Source: Cloacibacterium rupense
Lineage (GTDB): Bacteria > Bacteroidota > Bacteroidia > Flavobacteriales > Weeksellaceae
Length of the DNA stretch: 64,000 nucleotides
Direction of reading: 5' to 3'
Assembly: GCF_014645495.1 (NCBI RefSeq)
Contig: NZ_BMLV01000002.1
Coordinates: 363,191-427,190 of the forward strand
Positions 8,146-17,093 of this stretch are shown piece by piece. The position numbers were made by a program, and so were the translations under genes. The notes under the pieces were generated by a model. The model ran no database searches, was not told the DNA's origin, and was given only the letters and a program-made list of their open reading frames with translations. How positions within the stretch are numbered: the first letter of the stretch is position 1; the number at the start of each line of letters is the position of its first letter.

Positions 8146-9687
8146 ATGGCAAAGCAGGAAGATCTTTTTAAAAACGTGGTTTCTCACGCAAAAGAATATG
8201 GTTTTATTTTCCCTAGTTCCGAAATCTACGATGGACTTTCGGCGGTATATGATTATGGACAAAACGGTGCAGAACTGAAAAATAACATTAAGCAGTATTG
8301 GTGGAAAGCGATGGTACAGCTTAACGAAAATATCGTGGGATTAGACGCTGCTATTCTGATGCACCCAACCACTTGGAAGGCTTCTGGACACGTAGATGCG
8401 TTTAATGACCCTTTGATTGACAATAAAGATTCTAAAAAAAGATTCAGAGCGGATGTCTTAATTGAAGATTTCTGCGCGAAACTAGAAGATAAAGCGCAAA
8501 AAGAAATTGATAAGGCTGCCAAAAGATTCGGAGATGCTTTTGATAAAGAACAATTTGTAGCAACCAATCCAAAAGTAAAAGAATATTACGAAAGAAAAGA
8601 GGCGATTCTAAGCAGAATGGCAAAATCCCTAGAAACCGAAAATCTAGCAGATGTAAAAGCACTAATAGAAGAATTAGAAATTGCTGATCCTGATACTGGT
8701 TCTAGAAACTGGACAGATGTGAGACAATTCAACCTGATGTTTGGGACAAAATTGGGTGCTTCTGCTGAAAATGCAATGGATCTTTACCTGAGACCAGAAA
8801 CGGCGCAAGGTATTTTTGTGAATTTCTTAAACGTACAAAAAACATCTAGACATAAACTTCCTTTCGGGATTGCCCAAATAGGGAAAGCTTTTAGAAATGA
8901 GATTGTTGCAAGACAGTTTATTTTCAGAATGAGAGAATTTGAACAAATGGAAATGCAATTCTTTGTACCACCAGGCACAGAACTAGATTTCTACGAAAAC
9001 TGGAAGCAAAAACGTTTGAACTGGCATTTAGCACTTGGTTTAGGACAAGAAAATTATCGTTTCCACGACCACGAAAAACTAGCGCATTATGCTAACGCTG
9101 CTGCAGATATAGAATTCAAATTCCCATTTGGTTTTAAAGAACTAGAAGGAATACACTCTAGAACAGATTTTGACTTAGGAGCTCACGAAAAATATTCAGG
9201 TAGAAAATTACAGTATTTCGATCCTGAAAGAAATGAGACCTACGTTCCGTATGTGGTAGAAACATCTATTGGTCTAGACAGAATGTTCTTGGCTTTATTC
9301 TCTCACTGCTTAAGAAACGAAGTTTTAGAAGATGGTTCAGAAAGAGTAGTTTTGGCGCTTCCACCTGCACTAGCTCCAGTAAAGGCAGCAATTTTACCTT
9401 TGGTAAAAAAAGATGGATTACCAGAATTAGCAGAAAAAATCTTCAATGACTTGAAATATGATTTCAATATTATTTCTGAAGAAAAAGACAGCATTGGTAA
9501 ACGTTACAGAAGACAAGATGCTATAGGAACTCCGTTCTGTATCACTGTAGATCACGATTCTCTAGCTGATGGAACAGTTACACTAAGAGAAAGAGACACC
9601 ATGAAACAAGAAAGAGTAAAAATAGAAGATTTAAGAAAAATCATCGACGATAAAGTAAACTTTAGAACTCTACTTTCTAAAATTTAA
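8146..9687 (+). CDS. glyS: Glycine--tRNA ligase, homodimeric type
   Basis: Charges tRNA-Gly. 513 residues, the size of the alpha2 class IIa enzyme. It carries the family motif LRPETAQGIFVNF, motif 2 (AFRNEIVARQFIFRMREFEQMEMQFF), ELEGIHSRTDFDL, and motif 3 around YVVETSIGLDRMFLALF. The C-terminal anticodon-binding domain (LPPALAPVKAAILPLVKKDG to DSLADGTVTLRERDTMKQERV) is intact. A tRNA-Gly gene lies at 38127-38199 on the minus strand. It is a single gene with its own promoter and a shared terminator downstream. Confidence 0.98.
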   Translation: MAKQEDLFKNVVSHAKEYGFIFPSSEIYDGLSAVYDYGQNGAELKNNIKQYWWKAMVQLNENIVGLDAAILMHPTTWKASGHVDAFNDPLIDNKDSKKRFRADVLIEDFCAKLEDKAQKEIDKAAKRFGDAFDKEQFVATNPKVKEYYERKEAILSRMAKSLETENLADVKALIEELEIADPDTGSRNWTDVRQFNLMFGTKLGASAENAMDLYLRPETAQGIFVNFLNVQKTSRHKLPFGIAQIGKAFRNEIVARQFIFRMREFEQMEMQFFVPPGTELDFYENWKQKRLNWHLALGLGQENYRFHDHEKLAHYANAAADIEFKFPFGFKELEGIHSRTDFDLGAHEKYSGRKLQYFDPERNETYVPYVVETSIGLDRMFLALFSHCLRNEVLEDGSERVVLALPPALAPVKAAILPLVKKDGLPELAEKIFNDLKYDFNIISEEKDSIGKRYRRQDAIGTPFCITVDHDSLADGTVTLRERDTMKQERVKIEDLRKIIDDKVNFRTLLSKI

Positions 9688-9712
9688 TACGACATAATAT
9701 CTGAGTAAAAGC

Positions 9713-9741
9713 AAAACCCACGAAAAATTTCGTGGGTTTTT
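9713..9741. terminator. Bidirectional terminator between glyS and the barrel protein
   Basis: AAAACCCACGAAA (9713-9725) pairs with TTTCGTGGGTTTT (9728-9740). A/T tracts on both sides serve the two convergent genes. Confidence 0.85.
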
Positions 9742-9766
9742 AAAAATAATTTAGTTTACAAAAAAA

Positions 9767-10354
9767 TTAGAATTTCATTCCGATACCGAACCCGATTAAT
9801 AATGGGTCTATATTAACTTCCGCAGGAATAGAACCATTCACTTCCACATCAGTTTTTAAAAATACTTTTTTAACATCCAAGTTTAAGAAATACTTGTCAG
9901 ACAAGAAATAATCTACACCTCCTTGTAATGCAAATCCTACTTTATTATCATAGCTTATGTCATTAAACTGGCCTGGTTTCGCATTATAAAAAATAGTGTA
10001 ATTAAGACCTGCTCCTAGATAAGGCTTCAAAGTTTTTGTAGGATAAAAATGATACTGTAAAGTTAAAGTTGGAGGCAATAACCATACACTTCCTAAGTTT
10101 GCCGCACCATTAGAAAACTCTACATCATGCTTTGTTGTTCCTAAAATTAATTCTGCTGCTACATTTTTATTAAAGAAATACGTAAAGTCTAATTCAGGGA
10201 TAAATGAGTTAGAAATATTAACATCACTTTTTACACCTGCTACTGTAGATTTTTCATTGGGTTGAACGCTCACTCCTCTTAATCTAATTTGCCAATTTTG
10301 TGCATTTAAAGAAAGAGCAAATAATAAACTTCCAAAAAATAATAATTTTTTCAT
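9767..10354 (-). CDS. Small outer-membrane beta-barrel protein (OmpW/OmpX-like)
   Basis: 195 residues from the ATG at 10354; upstream in-frame codons precede a clear signal peptide (MKKLLFFGSLLFALSLNAQ), so the shorter start is preferred. The mature chain shows alternating barrel strands (FIPELDFTYFFNKNVAAELILGTTKHDV, PTLTLQYHFYPTKTLKPYLGAGLNYTIFY, VGFALQGGVDYFLSDKYFLNLDVKKVFLKT) and ends with a terminal Phe (GFGIGMKF). This wording is typical of OmpW-family eight-stranded barrels, whose roles range over small hydrophobic molecule passage and stress. It is divergent from the serine hydrolase gene. Confidence 0.8.
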   Translation of the reverse strand: MKKLLFFGSLLFALSLNAQNWQIRLRGVSVQPNEKSTVAGVKSDVNISNSFIPELDFTYFFNKNVAAELILGTTKHDVEFSNGAANLGSVWLLPPTLTLQYHFYPTKTLKPYLGAGLNYTIFYNAKPGQFNDISYDNKVGFALQGGVDYFLSDKYFLNLDVKKVFLKTDVEVNGSIPAEVNIDPLLIGFGIGMKF

Positions 10355-10474
10355 AAGGTTTGTATTTTTGTTTAACTCTGCCAAGATATGTTTTTAAAAC
10401 ATTAGACCCAATATGATTTAATTCACTGATAATTGTCAGTTTTCGATTAAATTATACGCAAAAGAAAAAAGTAG

Positions 10475-10482
10475 TATTTTTG
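10475..10482 (+). promoter_or_regulatory. -7 box for the serine hydrolase
   Basis: TATTTTTG matches TAnnTTTG and ends 15 bases before the ATG at 10498, giving a leader of about 10 bases. Confidence 0.5.
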
Positions 10483-10497
10483 ATAAAATTGTAATTT

Positions 10498-11646
10498 ATG
10501 AAAACCCTAAAGAAATTTTTTTCAAGTTTTTTTATCTTTCTTGCATTGTTAATTGTCTTGGCCTATGCCTTTCATTATGAGCATTTATTCAATGCCATTA
10601 GACTTACTTATCTAAAAGGCGAAACCAGTGCTACCATAGATGATGGCGTAGATTTTCCTTCAAGAAATATTGACAACAAAACGCCACAACCTTGGCAAAA
10701 AGACAGTCTTTACAACAAGACCATTTTGCCTAAAAATATAGTTGAGAACTTAAAAACGACCCATTCTGCTTCATTTTTGGTCATTAAAAAAGGTAAATTA
10801 TTGCACGAAGAATATTTCGGTGAGTACAATGCTAAAAGTAAAACTAATTCTTTTTCTATGGCAAAAGCCTTCACCGTAATGCTCATGGGCGCTGCTATAA
10901 AAGATAAATTAATACAATCTGAAAACGAACTCTATTCTGACTTTTTTCCTCAGTTTGAAAATGACGAATTAGGAAAATCACTCACGCTTCGCGATTTAGC
11001 AACTATGGAAGCTGGCTACTATTGGGACGAAAACTATAAAAATCCTTTCTTGCAAAATCCTAGAATTTATTACGGAAAAAATATGGCAGAAGCGCTTCTC
11101 TACCCAAAATTTGAAGCCAAACCAGGCACCAGATTCGAGTACCAAAGCGGAGCTACTCAATTGCTAGGTTTTGCCATCAGAAAAGCTGTGAAAGTACCCC
11201 TTTCTTTCTATGCTTCAGAGAAATTTTGGAAACCTCTAGGTATGGAATCTTCTGCCTATTGGAATACCGATGAACCCGGAATGGAAAAAACTTTTTGCTG
11301 TATTAATGCCATTGCAAGAGATTACGCCAAACTCGGACAATTGCTTTTACAACAAGGCAACTGGAACGGAAAACAAATCATCGACAGTTCTTATGTCAAA
11401 AAAATGATTACTCCTACCCAACTTTCTGGCGGAATTTACGGAATGGGAATTTGGGTAAATCAAGATGCGCCTTACCCGTATTATCATTTTTGGGGTTTTA
11501 CCAGTCAATTGATTATTGTAATTCCTGAAAAAAATATGGTGATTGTAAGAACCGGAAAATTCAACCATGAAGCAAAAGATGAAAAAGGCAGGTCTGCACA
11601 AGCTGCTTTTTTAGCAGAAAACAGTGTGAAAACTTTTGCCAATTAA
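10498..11646 (+). CDS. Serine hydrolase of the beta-lactamase class C / penicillin-binding family
   Basis: 382 residues with one N-terminal membrane helix (FFSSFFIFLALLIVLAYAF), so membrane-anchored with the enzyme facing the periplasm. The catalytic SxxK is Ser120-Met-Ala-Lys123 in SFSMAKAF. The second motif is Tyr215-Gln-Ser in FEYQSGATQLLG, and the third (KTG-like) box is His330-Phe-Trp-Gly. This pattern fits the broad family of esterases and D-peptidases related to AmpC; it is not evidence of antibiotic resistance. Substrate unknown. Single gene. Confidence 0.85.
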   Translation: MKTLKKFFSSFFIFLALLIVLAYAFHYEHLFNAIRLTYLKGETSATIDDGVDFPSRNIDNKTPQPWQKDSLYNKTILPKNIVENLKTTHSASFLVIKKGKLLHEEYFGEYNAKSKTNSFSMAKAFTVMLMGAAIKDKLIQSENELYSDFFPQFENDELGKSLTLRDLATMEAGYYWDENYKNPFLQNPRIYYGKNMAEALLYPKFEAKPGTRFEYQSGATQLLGFAIRKAVKVPLSFYASEKFWKPLGMESSAYWNTDEPGMEKTFCCINAIARDYAKLGQLLLQQGNWNGKQIIDSSYVKKMITPTQLSGGIYGMGIWVNQDAPYPYYHFWGFTSQLIIVIPEKNMVIVRTGKFNHEAKDEKGRSAQAAFLAENSVKTFAN

Positions 11647-11687
11647 AGCAATAGAAGAAATTATTCTAAAAATAGATTATAATTCCG

Positions 11688-11695
11688 TAATTTTG
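11688..11695 (+). promoter_or_regulatory. -7 box upstream of sufS
   Basis: TAATTTTG matches TAnnTTTG. It sits immediately before a stable hairpin, so a transcript from here would begin with that hairpin. Confidence 0.4.
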
Positions 11696-11696
11696 A

Positions 11697-11734
11697 ACCA
11701 TTCTAAACAATATTTAGAGTGGTTTTTAATTTTT
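11697..11734 (+). terminator. Terminator-like hairpin between the hydrolase and sufS
   Basis: ACCATTCTAAA (11697-11707) pairs with TTTAGAGTGGT (11713-11723) with one G-U pair and a 5-base loop, followed by a T-rich run. It can end the hydrolase transcript or act in the sufS leader. Confidence 0.65.
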
Positions 11735-11748
11735 AAGAAAGAGTATTT

Positions 11749-12975
11749 ATGTTTGATATAAAAGAAATTCGCAGTCAGTTTCCTATTCTTAATCAGCAAG
11801 TTAATGGCAAACCATTAATTTATTTAGACAATGCAGCTTCCTCCCAAAAACCAATTTCGGTATTAGAAACTTGGCAAAAATACTATGAAGAAATCAATGC
11901 TAATGTACATAGAGGAATTCACACCTTATCTCAATTGGCGACAGAAGAAATGGAGAATTCTAGAAAAAAAGTTCAACATTTCATCAATGCAAAACACGAT
12001 TATGAAGTCATTTTTACACGTGGAACTACCGAAGGAATTAATCTGATTGCCTATTCTTTGGGAAACTCTAATTTCATTAAAAAAGATGATGAAATCATTA
12101 TTTCATACCTAGAACATCACTCTAATATTGTGCCTTGGCAGATGCTTTGCGAGAGAACTGGCGCAAAGTTAAAGGTCATTCCTATAGATGAAAACGGAAT
12201 TTTGCAACTGGATTTTCTTGACCAAAATCTTTCAGAAAAAACCAAAATAGTTTCTGTAAATCAAGTTTCTAACGCTTTAGGTGTTATTAATCCTATTGAA
12301 GAAATTATTGCTAAAGTTAGAAAACTTTCTTCTGCCTTAATGGTTGTAGACGGTGCGCAATCTGTACCTCACTTTGAGATTGATGTTCAAAAATTAGATT
12401 GTGACTTTTTTGTTTTTTCTGGGCACAAAATGTATGCACCAATGGGCGTAGGAATTCTCTACGGAAAAGAAGAAATTTTAGAAAAAATGCAACCCTTCCA
12501 CGGTGGTGGAGAGATGATTGCTACGTGCAGTTTTGATAAAACTACCTATGCCGGTTTACCCTTTAAATTTGAAGCTGGCACGCCTAATGTAGGTGGAAAT
12601 ATCGCTCTAGGTGCTGCGGTAAATTTTATGAAAAAAGTAGGTGTACAAAACATTAGAAACCACGAAAATACGCTTTTAGAATACGCACAGAAAAAACTTC
12701 TAGAAATAGACGGACTGAAAATCTATGGCGAAAAAGCCAAAAGAGCGGGTGTAGTTTCTTTTAATCTAGAAGGTGTAGGTATTGCTTCGGATGTAGGAAT
12801 GATTTTAGACAAACTAGGAATTGCGGTGAGAACTGGGCATCATTGTACCCAGCCGATTATGGATTTTTTCAATGTAGCTGGTACGGTGAGAGCTAGTTTT
12901 GCGGTTTTCAATACGCTAGAAGAAATAGACGCTCTGGCAGAAGGCGTAAAAAAAGCCCAAAGAATGCTGATGTAA
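11749..12975 (+). CDS. sufS: Cysteine desulfurase, SufS type
   Basis: PLP enzyme that takes sulfur from cysteine for Fe-S cluster assembly. 408 residues, standard for group II desulfurases. Visible motifs: YLDNAASSQKP, NVHRGIHTLSQLAT, the PLP lysine Lys227 in FSGHKMYAPMG, and the catalytic Cys366 in RTGHHCTQPIMD with the short active-site loop typical of SufS. The usual partners sufB, sufC, sufD and sufE are not next to it in this window, so it is either at the end of a divided operon or free-standing here. Confidence 0.95.
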   Translation: MFDIKEIRSQFPILNQQVNGKPLIYLDNAASSQKPISVLETWQKYYEEINANVHRGIHTLSQLATEEMENSRKKVQHFINAKHDYEVIFTRGTTEGINLIAYSLGNSNFIKKDDEIIISYLEHHSNIVPWQMLCERTGAKLKVIPIDENGILQLDFLDQNLSEKTKIVSVNQVSNALGVINPIEEIIAKVRKLSSALMVVDGAQSVPHFEIDVQKLDCDFFVFSGHKMYAPMGVGILYGKEEILEKMQPFHGGGEMIATCSFDKTTYAGLPFKFEAGTPNVGGNIALGAAVNFMKKVGVQNIRNHENTLLEYAQKKLLEIDGLKIYGEKAKRAGVVSFNLEGVGIASDVGMILDKLGIAVRTGHHCTQPIMDFFNVAGTVRASFAVFNTLEEIDALAEGVKKAQRMLM

Positions 12976-13007
12976 TTTTTAGAAAAATTCTCTTGATATA
13001 AATGGCC

Positions 13008-13035
13008 AACCCTGAAAATTAATTTTCAGGGTTTT
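13008..13035. terminator. Bidirectional terminator between sufS and a lipoprotein gene
   Basis: AACCCTGAAAA (13008-13018) pairs with TTTTCAGGGTT (13023-13033). The stop codon of the minus-strand lipoprotein gene (13019-13021) lies inside the hairpin. Confidence 0.8.
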
Positions 13036-13405
13036 CTATTAGTTCACCAACTTTTTTTTCTTGTTGCTGTTTTTCTTTTTCAGATTTATCTTTGGCAGAT
13101 TGCTCTTCTAGTTTCTTTTCTTTTTCTGTTTTTTTCTTAGCTTCTTCTAGTTTCTTTTTCGCCTCCGCTATTTTTTGTTCTGTGGTTTTTGCAGAATCTT
13201 TTTTTGTCTTTTTAATTGAATCTTTTTTAGCATTTTCTATTTTAGCGTTGATGGCGTCAAAAGAAGCTTTGCCAACCACAGAATCTATTACAGTGGTGTC
13301 TATGGGCGTATTGTCTTCTTTGTAATACATGGCTTCCTCTTGCGAAATATCTTTTTTACAAGAAGCTAATGAAACTAAAATTAATACGTAAAAAAACTTC
13401 TTCAT
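13019..13405 (-). CDS. Small Lys/Glu-rich lipoprotein
   Basis: 128 residues. A lipoprotein signal (MKKFFYVLILVSLASCKKD, lipid-modified Cys at about 16) is followed by a low-complexity coiled-coil region from about residue 60, made almost only of Lys, Glu, Ala, Gln and Ser. It is the last gene of the mutL - rhomboid - endonuclease/phosphatase-like cluster, 5 bases after the previous stop. The sequence suggests an extended periplasmic helix or spacer; no function can be assigned. Confidence 0.75.
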   Translation of the reverse strand: MKKFFYVLILVSLASCKKDISQEEAMYYKEDNTPIDTTVIDSVVGKASFDAINAKIENAKKDSIKKTKKDSAKTTEQKIAEAKKKLEEAKKKTEKEKKLEEQSAKDKSEKEKQQQEKKVGELIENPEN

Positions 13406-13410
13406 TTTTC

Positions 13411-14397
13411 TTATTTTTTAAAACTAAATTCTGCTAAAATAGGATAATGGTCAGACATTCTATAGGTTCTATCTACAGAATATTTTTGGCAAAAAATTTC
13501 TTTAGAAGAGAACAAATAATCTATTCTAATGGGGAATTTATAATCGTGGAAACTAGTTCCGCTACCAGAACCGCCTTCTAAAAAGGCATCATTCAAAACA
13601 CTATTGATGGTGAAATATTCATAAGAATTTGGCACAGAATTAAAATCGCCACCTACTACAACTGGATACGGAGATTGCTGAATAAATTCCTTCATAGTCA
13701 TAACTTCTTCTGCATGCAATTTAAAAACAGGGATAAATCTTCTAACTAAACTCTTAGCTTTTTCTTCGTTTCTATCGATACTAGATGATGGTCTCACCAT
13801 GTCTTTATGTAACTGAAATGGTTCTAAATATACATTCAAAAATCTAATGATCTTTCCATTGATTTGAATGTCATTAAATACTCCTTCTGCATTATTTGTG
13901 AAATCTAAACTTCCTCTGTTTATAACTTTATGACGCGTAAAAATATTTACCACTTGCGGATTATCTGCTCCAGTTAAATTCTTAAAATAAGGTCTATTCT
14001 CGACATACCCTATTTCTTGAATAAAAACCACATCAGGATTTTCAGAATTGACCCAATTCTCAATCTCTTCTTTTCCTAGAGCTCCTCCTTTGATATTGAA
14101 AGAAATCACTTTAAAAGCATTGCTTTTATCCTTTTGAGGAGAATAATTAACCCATCTTCTGATGGGTGTCAAAAAAAAAGCAGTGGCAATGATAAAAAAA
14201 ACAGCTCTCTTTTTGAAAGAAACAACCCAAAAAACAATCAGTAAAGCATTAGAAATCATAAAGATAGGAAACCCTAATGATAAAAAATTAAAATACGGAA
14301 AACTTTTAGGAGAAATGTAGGCATTAAGCATTGTAGCTGCTAAGAGCAATACAATTACAATGTGTACCAAAAACAATAATGTTCTTATCAGCTTCAT
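13411..14397 (-). CDS. Membrane-anchored endonuclease/exonuclease/phosphatase-family protein
   Basis: 328 residues from the ATG at 14397, two bases after the rhomboid stop. Three hydrophobic segments occupy about residues 1-80. The periplasm- or surface-facing EEP domain follows: FKVISFNIKGG, DVVFIQEIGY, NVYLEP, VVVGGDFNSVPNSYEY and the terminal SDHYPILAEF. These are the metal-binding and catalytic Asp/Asn/His positions of the family, which cleaves phosphodiesters in nucleic acids, lipids or other substrates. Substrate unknown. The gene order mutL - rhomboid - EEP is, as I recall, common in Flavobacteriia. Confidence 0.85.
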   Translation of the reverse strand: MKLIRTLLFLVHIVIVLLLAATMLNAYISPKSFPYFNFLSLGFPIFMISNALLIVFWVVSFKKRAVFFIIATAFFLTPIRRWVNYSPQKDKSNAFKVISFNIKGGALGKEEIENWVNSENPDVVFIQEIGYVENRPYFKNLTGADNPQVVNIFTRHKVINRGSLDFTNNAEGVFNDIQINGKIIRFLNVYLEPFQLHKDMVRPSSSIDRNEEKAKSLVRRFIPVFKLHAEEVMTMKEFIQQSPYPVVVGGDFNSVPNSYEYFTINSVLNDAFLEGGSGSGTSFHDYKFPIRIDYLFSSKEIFCQKYSVDRTYRMSDHYPILAEFSFKK

Positions 14398-14399
14398 TA

Positions 14400-15131
14400 T
14401 CAATTAATTCTATACCTGTTTCTACCCCAGAATTTAATTAAAATATACCCAACTAAAGCTCCGCCAATGTGTGCGAAATGGGCGATATTACCTCCGCTTC
14501 CACTAATCCCTAAAACTAAAGAAACTACTATAGCTATGGGAAATAAAACTTTAGCCTTTATTGGAAAAGGAATAAACATAATAAACATTTCTGCATTAGG
14601 ATATAAAATTGCAAAAGCTGCTATTACTCCAAAAATTGCGCCTGATGCTCCTACCATAGGAGTTCTAAGAATATTATAGATATCTATTAGACTTTCTTGT
14701 AAATTTACTGGCACTTTGTCTACATTAGCAGTAATAATATCAGAAAAGTCTAGCCCAAAGGCAATTAAAGGCTGGGCAATTCTATAGATTTCAAATAATT
14801 CCCACAAATTAAACAAAACAAAGGAACCAAGCCCAGAAAGAAAATATAAAACCAAAAATTTCTTTTCTCCCAAAAACCTTTCTAATACAGGTCCAAAACT
14901 TGCTAATGCAAGCATATTAAATGCAATATGCATAATTCCTCCTCCCTGAAACGTTGCGTGCATAAACATATGAGTAATTACTTGCCAAGATTTAAATAGA
15001 GGAGATGTTGGAAAAAACGCCGAAAAGTTAGCGTACATAAAATCTACCGAAAAAATAAAATTGGCCAAAATATATACAATAACATTTAGTATGATTATGT
15101 TTTTTGTAATTGGGGTAAGTTGTTGAAACAT
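14400..15131 (-). CDS. Rhomboid intramembrane serine protease
   Basis: 243 residues with about six membrane helices. The catalytic pair is visible: Ser163 in VGASGAIFG and His221 in AHFAHIGGALVGY. The HxxxN oxyanion region appears as MHIAFNMLALASFGP. It cleaves membrane helices within the inner membrane; its substrates cannot be told from the sequence. It starts 4 bases after the mutL stop and runs into the EEP gene, so the cluster is almost certainly one transcript. Confidence 0.93.
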   Translation of the reverse strand: MFQQLTPITKNIIILNVIVYILANFIFSVDFMYANFSAFFPTSPLFKSWQVITHMFMHATFQGGGIMHIAFNMLALASFGPVLERFLGEKKFLVLYFLSGLGSFVLFNLWELFEIYRIAQPLIAFGLDFSDIITANVDKVPVNLQESLIDIYNILRTPMVGASGAIFGVIAAFAILYPNAEMFIMFIPFPIKAKVLFPIAIVVSLVLGISGSGGNIAHFAHIGGALVGYILIKFWGRNRYRIN

Positions 15132-15135
15132 CTTT

Positions 15136-16920
15136 TTAAAACTTATTAATTAACTCATTTACAGGGATTTCCACGAAAATCTTGTTTCCGTTTGGGGTGT
15201 ACTCTGGGAAACCTAATTTTAGGAATTCCTTTAGTAATTCTTCTACCTCTGGTTTGTAAAGAAAATCATATTTTGATTTAGCATTTACCTTAATCCATTG
15301 ATTGTCATAACTTTCTAAGAACTCTTCTTCGGTTTTATAGTCTAAAATTTCGAATAGGTTTTCTAAAAATTTGATTACTTGAGATTCTTTCAAATCTTCG
15401 GGGACTGCATTTATTCTCAATACATTATCTTCCGCCAATACCATATCAAAACCCAAATCTGGGAGATATTTTTTGATAGAACGGTATTTGTTTTTTTCTA
15501 TTTCGTTCAAATGATATTCTAAAGAGAAAAGTAAACTTTGGCTACTTCTGCTTTGTTTTTTATTTTTTCTTTTATCCGACAAAACAATCTGATGAATCCT
15601 TCCCAAATCTAGCAATAGGGTTTTATCTTCTTTATTAAAAATCCAATAACCATTTGGTAATCTGAGTAAATCTTCTTCTAAATCATCTTCTTCATCTTCG
15701 AAAAGATTAATTTTAGAAGGTGCAGCCGAAACATTTTGTCCGTACATTTCGGTGAGATTCACCATTGCTGTTTCATTTATTTTAGAAGGCGTAGCTTCTG
15801 CAAATGGATTGTAATTTCTATCGATATGAATTCCAGAAGAACCAGAATTGTAGTTTCTAGCAGCGTCTGGCTTCGGAGGAAAAAAAGAATCCATTTGTTC
15901 GTTTCTATCAAAATCCAAACTTGGGGCTACGTTGTAAATTCCAAGAGATTTTTTAATTGTAGAGCGCACCAAAGCAAAAATCAAGTTTTCGTCTTCGAAT
16001 TTTACTTCTGTTTTCTGAGGGTGAATGTTGACATCTATTTTTTCTGGGTCTAAATCTAGATACAAGAAAAAACTTGGGGTGTAATTCGCCATCAAAAGCC
16101 CTTCAAAAGCCTCCTGAACCGCTCTGCTAAGATATGGACTTCTAAAAAATCTACCATTAACAAAGAAAAATTGTTCGCCTCTGGTCTTTTTGGCTGCCTC
16201 TGGTTTCCCAACGAAACCGTGCAATTTTACCCAGCCCAAATCTTCTTTTATAGGAACCAAAAGTGGCTGTAATTTTCTACCAAAAATGTCAACGATTCGT
16301 TGCATTTGGCTTCCTTTTCTAAGGTTAAAAATCACCTCATCATTATGATAAAGAGAAAATTCTAAGGCTTCGTGTGCCAATGCAACTCTCTGAAATTCAT
16401 CAATTATATGGCGAAATTCTATATTATTAGATTTCAAGAATTTTCTTCTGGCTGGTACGTTGTAAAACAAATTTTTCACCGAAAAGATAGAGCCTTCTGC
16501 TGTTTGTACCGGTTCTTGAAATTGCAATTCTCCGCCTTCTATATAAATTACCGAGCCTACCTCCGTGTCTTTTTTCTTGGTTTTGAGCTCTACTTGTGCT
16601 ACAGCTGCTATGGAAGCCAAGGCCTCGCCACGGAAACCTTTGGTAGCGATATGAAAAATATCTTCAGTATTTCTTATTTTAGATGTAGCGTGTCTTTCGA
16701 AAGCCATTCTAGCGTCTGTTTCAGACATTCCGCTTCCATTATCTACTACTTTTACAAGATTTCTGCCCGCTTCTTCTACAATCAGTTCTATCTTGGTAGC
16801 TCCAGCATCTATGGCGTTTTCTAGCAATTCCTTAACAATAGAAGCTGGTCTTTGCACCACTTCTCCTGCAGCAATCTGATTGGCAACGTGATCCGGTAAA
16901 AGTTGAATAATATCTGACAT
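15136..16920 (-). CDS. mutL: DNA mismatch repair protein MutL
   Basis: Couples MutS mismatch recognition to strand removal. 594 residues. The N-terminal GHKL ATPase has its motifs: ELLENAIDAGAT, VDNGSGMSETDARMAFERHATSKI, GFRGEALASIAAVA and GSIFSVKNLFYNVPARRKFLK. The S5-like domain (FFVNGRFFRSPYLSRAV, DVNIHPQKTEVKF) and a C-terminal dimerisation domain follow. The C-terminal domain lacks an obvious DQHAxxERxxYE endonuclease motif. It heads the mutL - rhomboid - EEP - lipoprotein cluster. Confidence 0.97.
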   Translation of the reverse strand: MSDIIQLLPDHVANQIAAGEVVQRPASIVKELLENAIDAGATKIELIVEEAGRNLVKVVDNGSGMSETDARMAFERHATSKIRNTEDIFHIATKGFRGEALASIAAVAQVELKTKKKDTEVGSVIYIEGGELQFQEPVQTAEGSIFSVKNLFYNVPARRKFLKSNNIEFRHIIDEFQRVALAHEALEFSLYHNDEVIFNLRKGSQMQRIVDIFGRKLQPLLVPIKEDLGWVKLHGFVGKPEAAKKTRGEQFFFVNGRFFRSPYLSRAVQEAFEGLLMANYTPSFFLYLDLDPEKIDVNIHPQKTEVKFEDENLIFALVRSTIKKSLGIYNVAPSLDFDRNEQMDSFFPPKPDAARNYNSGSSGIHIDRNYNPFAEATPSKINETAMVNLTEMYGQNVSAAPSKINLFEDEEDDLEEDLLRLPNGYWIFNKEDKTLLLDLGRIHQIVLSDKRKNKKQSRSSQSLLFSLEYHLNEIEKNKYRSIKKYLPDLGFDMVLAEDNVLRINAVPEDLKESQVIKFLENLFEILDYKTEEEFLESYDNQWIKVNAKSKYDFLYKPEVEELLKEFLKLGFPEYTPNGNKIFVEIPVNELINKF

Positions 16921-17033
16921 TCTTAGAATTGAAAGTTCAAAAATACAGTTTTGTTTTTAAAATAAATATACTTTTTAATCATATCATCAATCTATTTCTT
17001 AAAATTAACATCTATTAAGAATTGATTTTCTAA

Positions 17034-17066
17034 CAAAAAAAATCAGCCGAAAATATTCGACTGATT
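17034..17066 (-). terminator. Terminator of the alpha-amylase gene
   Basis: AATCAG...CTGATT with inner CGAA/TTCG (17041-17066) forms a stem with one mismatch. The A-tract at 17034-17040 gives a U-tract on the minus strand, 28 bases after the stop. Confidence 0.75.
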
Positions 17067-17093
17067 CTGGTTTAATATAAAAATGAATCTATC

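Noticed and set aside
10498-11646. AmpC-type antibiotic resistance gene
   Set aside because: The SxxK and YxS motifs only show the broad serine-hydrolase family; the third box is HFWG, not KTG, and there is an N-terminal membrane anchor.
16372-16824. 150-codon open frame opposite mutL
   Set aside because: Shadow of the conserved MutL ATPase domain, rich in Cys, Phe and Tyr as expected for antisense reading.
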